Shown: positions 32,437 to 36,704 of the stretch, one piece after another
Layout of the letters: every line of letters begins with the position of its first letter
Numbering within the stretch: the stretch's first letter is position 1
Notes under the pieces: model-generated
Databases searched by the model: none
Seen by the model: only the letters and a program-made list of their open reading frames with translations
Told to the model about the DNA's origin: nothing
From: an uncultured bacterium
GTDB taxonomy: Bacteria > Verrucomicrobiota > Kiritimatiellia > CAIVKH01
Assembly: GCA_903906425.1 (NCBI GenBank)
Contig: CAIVKH010000121.1
Location: 1 to 36,704 of the forward strand
DNA: 36,704 nucleotides
Direction: 5' to 3'
Program-made: the position numbers and the translations under genes

Positions 32437-32678
32437 CCGACTGGCGCTGCACGACGAAGCCCGGAAAGATATTCATCACCTTCTTCAAATCGCCCGCCGG
32501 AAAGTTCGAACTCAGCGGCGTGAAATCGAAAGTGACGAAGGCGTATCTGCTTGCTGCCCCGGACAAGCCGGCTTCATTCACGCAGGATGGCGACAAAGTC
32601 GTTGTCCAACTGTCGGCCGAAAGGCCCGACGCACTGGCCACGGAGCTTTGCCTTGAAGGTTCGACCGCTCAACATTAA
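32436..32678 (+). pseudogene. Orphan 3' end of a second fucosidase gene
   Basis: An 81-codon open stretch without a start. It encodes TDWRCTTKPGKIFITFFKSP ... VVVQLSAERPDALATELCLEGSTAQH, matching the last 80 codons of the intact fucosidase (30809-31048: TGWRCTTKPGKLFITFFKWP ... VVVQLPAERPDELATVLCLEGSTAN) at roughly 80% by eye. Similarity reaches a few bases past the stop. The body of this second copy is missing; the DUF6978-like/DUF1828 pair stands in its place. Confidence 0.9.
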
Positions 32679-32694
32679 TCGACACCAATTCTGA

Positions 32695-33279
32695 TCACTT
32701 ATCAGGAACGTTCAGTCTCAGGAACTCCTTGGCATCGACATGCATGTCAAGCTGCTCCATAGACGGCAAGTCCGAAGGTCCGAGAGTACGGCCAATTGCT
32801 GTATCGCACATGTCCAGAATCGCCTCAATTGATCGCGCGCCATGCCGAAAGTGACTAATCTTACAGAAGGCGTTCGCAAGCGTCTTGTGCAAGAATCCAT
32901 CCGGCGGAGGGGCCTCACTATCCGGCCAACAAAGCCGCTTTTTCAGATGGTACTGAAGAAGCAGCGCCCTACGGAGAATATAAAGCGATGAATCATCGTA
33001 ATCATCCGGCTTGTTGATTCCCTGGATGTTCAAATGGTCGCGAAGGCGGCTCAGAAAATCCGGTCCTTTAGCCTCGATAAATGCTGGATTTCTAGTTCTG
33101 CCGCTGAATTCCTCGAAGCTGCGATTGACGCCGCCGGCAAATACAAGCGCGCACTTTCCTATCTTGTAAGTTTTTCCCCCGAAAGAATAGCTACCGTCCT
33201 GCATAGGGCTGAGGAAATACTTCAGCCATCCAAAGGCCCTGCCCTCAAAAGAGCAATCGAACTCATCGAAAAAAAACAA
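32695..33279 (-). CDS. C-terminal half of a split AAA+ ATPase
   Basis: A 194-residue frame that by itself would need a TTG start at 33279 inside a T-run. Its first residues, FFFDEFD, are the Walker B motif missing from the upstream frame. Then come FGWLKYFLSPMQDG, a sensor-1-like KCALVFAGGVNRSFEEF, and PDFLSRLRDHLNI with a likely arginine finger. A helical lid follows (SLYILRRALLLQYHLKKRL ... GARSIEAILDMCD). It therefore completes the ATPase encoded at 33263-35032, and the two frames overlap by 17 bases. One base less in the A8 tract (33269-33276) would join them as IPLVFFDEFD. It could be a sequencing error, a phase-variable or slippage site, or a true inactivation. Confidence 0.8.
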   Translation of the reverse strand: MFFFDEFDCSFEGRAFGWLKYFLSPMQDGSYSFGGKTYKIGKCALVFAGGVNRSFEEFSGRTRNPAFIEAKGPDFLSRLRDHLNIQGINKPDDYDDSSLYILRRALLLQYHLKKRLCWPDSEAPPPDGFLHKTLANAFCKISHFRHGARSIEAILDMCDTAIGRTLGPSDLPSMEQLDMHVDAKEFLRLNVPDK

Positions 33280-35032
33280 GAGGTATTTTTCCTGTCAAGC
33301 ATTCGTTCCTCACCTGATTGAAAGCCTCTGCATAGTCCGCGAGGCTGGTAAACTGGCTGAGATTGAATTCCAGCGGTTTGTCGCCATAGTCGTTTACCGC
33401 TCCACCAACGTCCGCAGCCACCTCTTTGACCGTAAATGACTTTCCCGCCCCGGGCGCACCAAAGACGGCAAGATTAAGCGGCTCCTTCCGAAGGCAATCT
33501 GAATCAGCATAGTGCAGCAGAACATGTCGCAATGAAAGCACATCCTCAATTTCGCGACGATCAACAAGCCGTAACTTGCCAATTTTCACGATCGAAACCT
33601 GGTCTTTGTCTTTCTCCGGGTCAGTCCGATCGCACAGCCAGCTCATGGCCATTTCTGTAAAATGTTTCTCAACTTCTTCCATCTTTGTCTTGCGATCTTG
33701 TTCGGGAAGCTTCAATCGATCATGGGCCACATGCCACAAAGAATGATGAGAAACAGCATCTCTAATCGCAATAGGTACGTGAATTATGCAATCCTTCTCT
33801 TCCTCCTTCCTTTTCTCAAAAGCTTTGTGCAGTCTTTGGGCAAATGATTTTACTATGTCAGGATCACCGCTGATATCATCGCGCATAAAATGCACATAGC
33901 CCTGATCGTAATACTCCCTCTGGAGCCAGAGGGTATCTTTCAATGCTTCATCAAACCATTCCAAGTTCAGCGTTGACAATGTGGCGAAATCACGCAATTT
34001 AATCGCTAGACTTGCACCAATAAGTGCATTGTAACCGATCATGAATCCCTGATCCGGCGTAATGCGCGGGTCAGGACGATTCTTGTGAAAATACAAACAA
34101 GCCCGTTCCCTTTGACTTTTCACCGTTTCGCCATGCATGTACTGATATACGAGAAGTGCGGAGTTGTTGAGACGCACAACAATGCATGTTCGTTTCGGTA
34201 AGTTTCGCCTGCCCACCATGTCCTTGAACTTCTTTGTATAGGCTGGATCATTTTCATACCCCCGCCACGAACGCAGAATATCAACCACCATGCTGTCATA
34301 GGATAATGCCCGCCGTATTCGCGCGCCAGGACAGATTTCGTCTAAGCATGTAACAATTATCCGCCACTCCGTGGGCTTGGCGAGCCATCCGGGTGGATAC
34401 TCGATTCTTATGCGCGCCGGGTATATCGCCTTGCGTCCCGTGAGCGCGCCAATTTGTATATGAAATGCACACTCCTTAGGGTCATGCGTGATGGGATTGC
34501 CATGCCCTGCATACCTAATTACATCTGGTCGCGCGATCCAATGGACAAGAACCGACTTTGCCGCTGCATCATTTCCTGGGAACGCAATCTTTGGGTCGAC
34601 ATTGATTCCAGAGCAATAAATGGGATCATCGCTCTTCTCCTTCGCGCGGATTACGCAAGGCTTGACACCACCCCCATTGCCTTTCTTGCTTGCAGAGCAG
34701 CCCGTGCGCATCAACGTGATCAAGCGAACTATCTTGCTCGCCATCAAGAAGCTCCCACCGAAGCTGACCCGTTTTGCTATAGTGGTGTTCGCTAATCCGT
34801 CTATGAAACTGGTAACAAACTCCGCGCCAGCGTGGAAGCATGTGAGACATGCTTTCTCATCAAGGCATGGTCTTCGCTTCTTATCCCAGAACTCACATTT
34901 CTTATTACAAAGTATTTTATGGGCGGGCAGGATAAATCCAGTGCCGTATCGATCGCCGTCTACTAAGATCATCTTCGTTTCAACAGATTGAACTGGTGGA
35001 GCCACTGGCGATATTTCAGTGGTCTCACTCAT
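33263..35032 (-). CDS. N-terminal part of a split AAA+ ATPase with possible PfkB-like domain
   Basis: A 589-residue frame. Residues ~38-60 hold a Cys cluster (CNKKC, C, C-x2-C) that could bind zinc. Residues ~190-390 (TCIVVRLNNSALLVYQY ... GFMIGYNALIGASLAIKL ... GYVHF) recall the ribokinase/PfkB-like part seen in some uncharacterised ATPases with RyR domains; this is memory, not a search. The AAA+ core begins near 470 (VKIGKLRLVDRREIEDVLSLRHVL), with Walker A GAPGAGKS at 525-532 and FNLSQFTSLADY. The frame ends LVFFR-stop where Walker B should follow; the continuation is at 32695-33279. Rejoined, the protein would have about 779 residues. ATG 35032 overlaps the upstream stop by eight bases, so translation is coupled to the 549-residue partner. 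Confidence 0.8.
   Translation of the reverse strand: MSETTEISPVAPPVQSVETKMILVDGDRYGTGFILPAHKILCNKKCEFWDKKRRPCLDEKACLTCFHAGAEFVTSFIDGLANTTIAKRVSFGGSFLMASKIVRLITLMRTGCSASKKGNGGGVKPCVIRAKEKSDDPIYCSGINVDPKIAFPGNDAAAKSVLVHWIARPDVIRYAGHGNPITHDPKECAFHIQIGALTGRKAIYPARIRIEYPPGWLAKPTEWRIIVTCLDEICPGARIRRALSYDSMVVDILRSWRGYENDPAYTKKFKDMVGRRNLPKRTCIVVRLNNSALLVYQYMHGETVKSQRERACLYFHKNRPDPRITPDQGFMIGYNALIGASLAIKLRDFATLSTLNLEWFDEALKDTLWLQREYYDQGYVHFMRDDISGDPDIVKSFAQRLHKAFEKRKEEEKDCIIHVPIAIRDAVSHHSLWHVAHDRLKLPEQDRKTKMEEVEKHFTEMAMSWLCDRTDPEKDKDQVSIVKIGKLRLVDRREIEDVLSLRHVLLHYADSDCLRKEPLNLAVFGAPGAGKSFTVKEVAADVGGAVNDYGDKPLEFNLSQFTSLADYAEAFNQVRNECLTGKIPLVFFR
33269..33276. repeat. A8 homopolymer at the frame switch of the AAA+ gene
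   Basis: Eight A on the plus strand (T8/U8 in the gene's transcript) directly at the Walker B codons. Seven would keep one frame. Confidence 0.95.
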
Positions 35033-36674
35033 GGGATTCTCGTTTCACGTGGGGCTTGGCTGTTTTCCTGATTCTTGCAAGTGCCGCATCAGCTTCCTTG
35101 ATTATGATCTCCACTATCGCGTCATTCGACTTTTTGTACTCATCTTTTCGCAATTGAGCTCGCTGCAAAGCATTTAGTATTTCCTCATGGATGACTTGGT
35201 GCACAGGCGCGGGGTTTACGGAGGAGTGGAGAACGCGACCTCGCCGCCGGCAGCGAGCACCGCATGTCGCGAGCAACTGATTCCATGACTTGTATTCCAT
35301 GCCCGGAACGGGCTCATTCCCTTGAAATTCAAAGAAGTCGTGGCGGGCCGGAATACCCGCCCCTCTGCGCGCCCGCTCCTCTGCGGCCTCAAGCGATGTC
35401 ATTTCTTGAAGCAGGTCCTTCGCGAGGCTAGGGCTCCGCGTCGAGCGATGAACGGCATACATCCACGAACCCGTGCAGCAATAGCCAGCAGGAATACTAT
35501 TGTCTTTGTAAATCCTTCTCAAGGATTCAGGGATCGCTGCATCTATATCCATTTTGGGCCATGGCAAATTGTCTTCTGGATACAAGAGCCTTACGCGCAA
35601 AACATGTTGCCGAGTCATCTCGAGCAAGTCTGAAAAGGTCGGAGTCGGCTCCGAAGAATCTGGTAATTTGTGCCGTTTCACCAACTCTTCTAATATGTAT
35701 TCTGTTGCTTTAATAATCTTCGTCTTCGCATCCACAGCTTCAGGGCATAACAAATCTAAACTGGGTATATCGAATCCGGCGCTGTTGTATCGTTCAATAA
35801 GTCGGCAGAGACGTCCCCATGTGTCAGCAAGATCATGAGCATAAATATGCGCTTGATTATCAGGCTGCTGCGCTAACGTTCCAGCGGGAAACCAGGGAAG
35901 GGCCATAATCGATGGCTGCAAATAGGAAGATGGCGCAGGGGGAGGAAGGGTGGTCGCGAACAAATCAGCACGTCCCGATTGTCCGGACTCGTCAGCAGCA
36001 TATTCCCCGTCATTCTTTCCACCGTGTTTGTCCCAGCGGTCAAGATCGAACACAGAGTGCAAAGTACTAAAGAAATGTCTTGAAAAGATGCTGTGCCGCG
36101 TCGTTTCCACCGTGGCCCGATGCGGCATCATGCCTTCCAATACTAGATATTGCAGGAATTTGAAAGCGGTGATACAGGCTTTCATATCCGCTTCATTCAT
36201 TTCAGCATCTTTGAGAAATTCCTCTTTAGCGCCAAATGACCAAGCCAGTTCGAAGAAAAAGGATACGCAAGACTCACGAGTTTCTGAATCAAATGAAAAC
36301 CCCCACGTCTTCTTCATTGGATTCGTTTCTGTATCTTGCGGCATCATACTTATAAGCGTAGAGAAGTTACTCTTTGTGCCTTCATTTATTGATGGCTTAG
36401 TCGTAAACCAATAATCGTTATCTACATCATTAACGCGTTTTGTCGTCGGGATAAACCATATCCGAGGCGTATTCTCCATGAGTTCGTTAATTACCTCTTG
36501 AAGCAACGCGAAACGGCCGTTTCGCGCCAGCGTCTGGCGCGAGTCAACTGTTTTCGGCTCTCCTTTCTTCGCGAGGCTCTTTTCCTTTGCCAGTTCATCC
36601 TTAATTCGCTTTTTGAGTTCCGCGAGTTTATGACGCTTGAAAACCAGGGGATGTGTCTCAAATTGTTGAGACAT
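35025..36674 (-). CDS. 549-residue protein of unknown function, partner of the AAA+ ATPase
   Basis: First gene of the right-hand operon. The N-terminus (HKLAELKKRIKDELAKEKSLAKKGE) is a charged helix or short coiled coil. A central helical region follows (SCVSFFFELAWSFGAKEEFL), then a Pro/Ser-rich linker near 240-260. A segment with LPWPKMDIDAAIPESLRRIYKDN and YCCTGSWMYAVHRSTRS comes after, and the C-terminus (HQVIHEEILNALQRAQLRKDEYKK ... EIIIKEADAALARIRK) is helical. No signal peptide, membrane helix or known catalytic motif is seen, and I do not recognise the family. The GC content of the region is lower than in the rest of the window (about 42% in one sampled line of the operon), which suggests transfer. 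The ATG at 36674 lacks a clear Shine-Dalgarno. Only 30 bases remain upstream, so earlier operon genes cannot be excluded. Confidence 0.78.
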   Translation of the reverse strand: MSQQFETHPLVFKRHKLAELKKRIKDELAKEKSLAKKGEPKTVDSRQTLARNGRFALLQEVINELMENTPRIWFIPTTKRVNDVDNDYWFTTKPSINEGTKSNFSTLISMMPQDTETNPMKKTWGFSFDSETRESCVSFFFELAWSFGAKEEFLKDAEMNEADMKACITAFKFLQYLVLEGMMPHRATVETTRHSIFSRHFFSTLHSVFDLDRWDKHGGKNDGEYAADESGQSGRADLFATTLPPPAPSSYLQPSIMALPWFPAGTLAQQPDNQAHIYAHDLADTWGRLCRLIERYNSAGFDIPSLDLLCPEAVDAKTKIIKATEYILEELVKRHKLPDSSEPTPTFSDLLEMTRQHVLRVRLLYPEDNLPWPKMDIDAAIPESLRRIYKDNSIPAGYCCTGSWMYAVHRSTRSPSLAKDLLQEMTSLEAAEERARRGAGIPARHDFFEFQGNEPVPGMEYKSWNQLLATCGARCRRRGRVLHSSVNPAPVHQVIHEEILNALQRAQLRKDEYKKSNDAIVEIIIKEADAALARIRKTAKPHVKRESHE

Positions 36675-36704
36675 CAGAAGCTTAATATTGATGCAAAATA
36701 GTCC

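Noticed and set aside
33263..33279. Classical -1 ribosomal frameshift at the T8 run
   Set aside because: Restoring Walker B needs a shift of +1 (or loss of one T); the -1 frame reads Ser-Met-Ser instead of Asp-Glu-Phe.

Overview
The window looks like chromosome of a high-GC member of the Verrucomicrobia/Kiritimatiellota/Lentisphaerae group. This is inferred from a PEP-CTERM protein, a secreted protein with the 'NAVGYVKV' start typical of that group, a DUF2723-type membrane/TPR protein, a cytochrome c fused to PA14, a double GH29 fucosidase, and short palindromes in most intergenic gaps. No marker in the window fixes the species. No tRNA, rRNA or CRISPR array was seen.

Layout. 1-540: an array of ~21-base dyad units in ~84-base super-repeats. 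550-2922: a small unknown protein, a secreted protein and a PEP-CTERM protein, closed by a clear intrinsic terminator. 3050-28313: housekeeping and accessory genes. These are a GT-C/TPR membrane protein, a frameshifted BtuF-like protein, a CocE/NonD hydrolase with an EF-hand, the pilB-pilC pair, a small membrane protein, prephenate dehydratase, phosphofructokinase, an FHA-GAF histidine kinase, an alanyl-tRNA synthetase with a foreign-looking internal segment, an FHS-family MFS transporter with a large insert, an SMP-30 lactonase, a PA14 cytochrome c, two beta-barrel-like proteins and a nitroreductase. Many of the gaps here carry a palindrome pair, TTCCAATSATTGGAA, with fixed 32-33 base spacing. 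28334-36704: a two-catalytic-domain fucosidase, a DUF6978-like/DUF1828 gene pair followed by the orphan 3' end of a second fucosidase, then a lower-GC minus-strand operon that runs to the window edge. That operon encodes a 549-residue unknown protein and an AAA+ ATPase split by a one-base shift in an A8 tract exactly at Walker B. The palindrome pairs are absent from this last third.

How the genes may work together. The FHS transporter, the SMP-30 lactonase and the double GH29 enzyme suggest breakdown of fucosylated glycans, although they are not one operon. pilB-pilC supply the motor and platform of a type IV pilus or type II secretion machine. The best candidates for undescribed systems are the AAA+ operon at the right end, the DUF pair set in a duplicated fucosidase, and the phased palindrome element.
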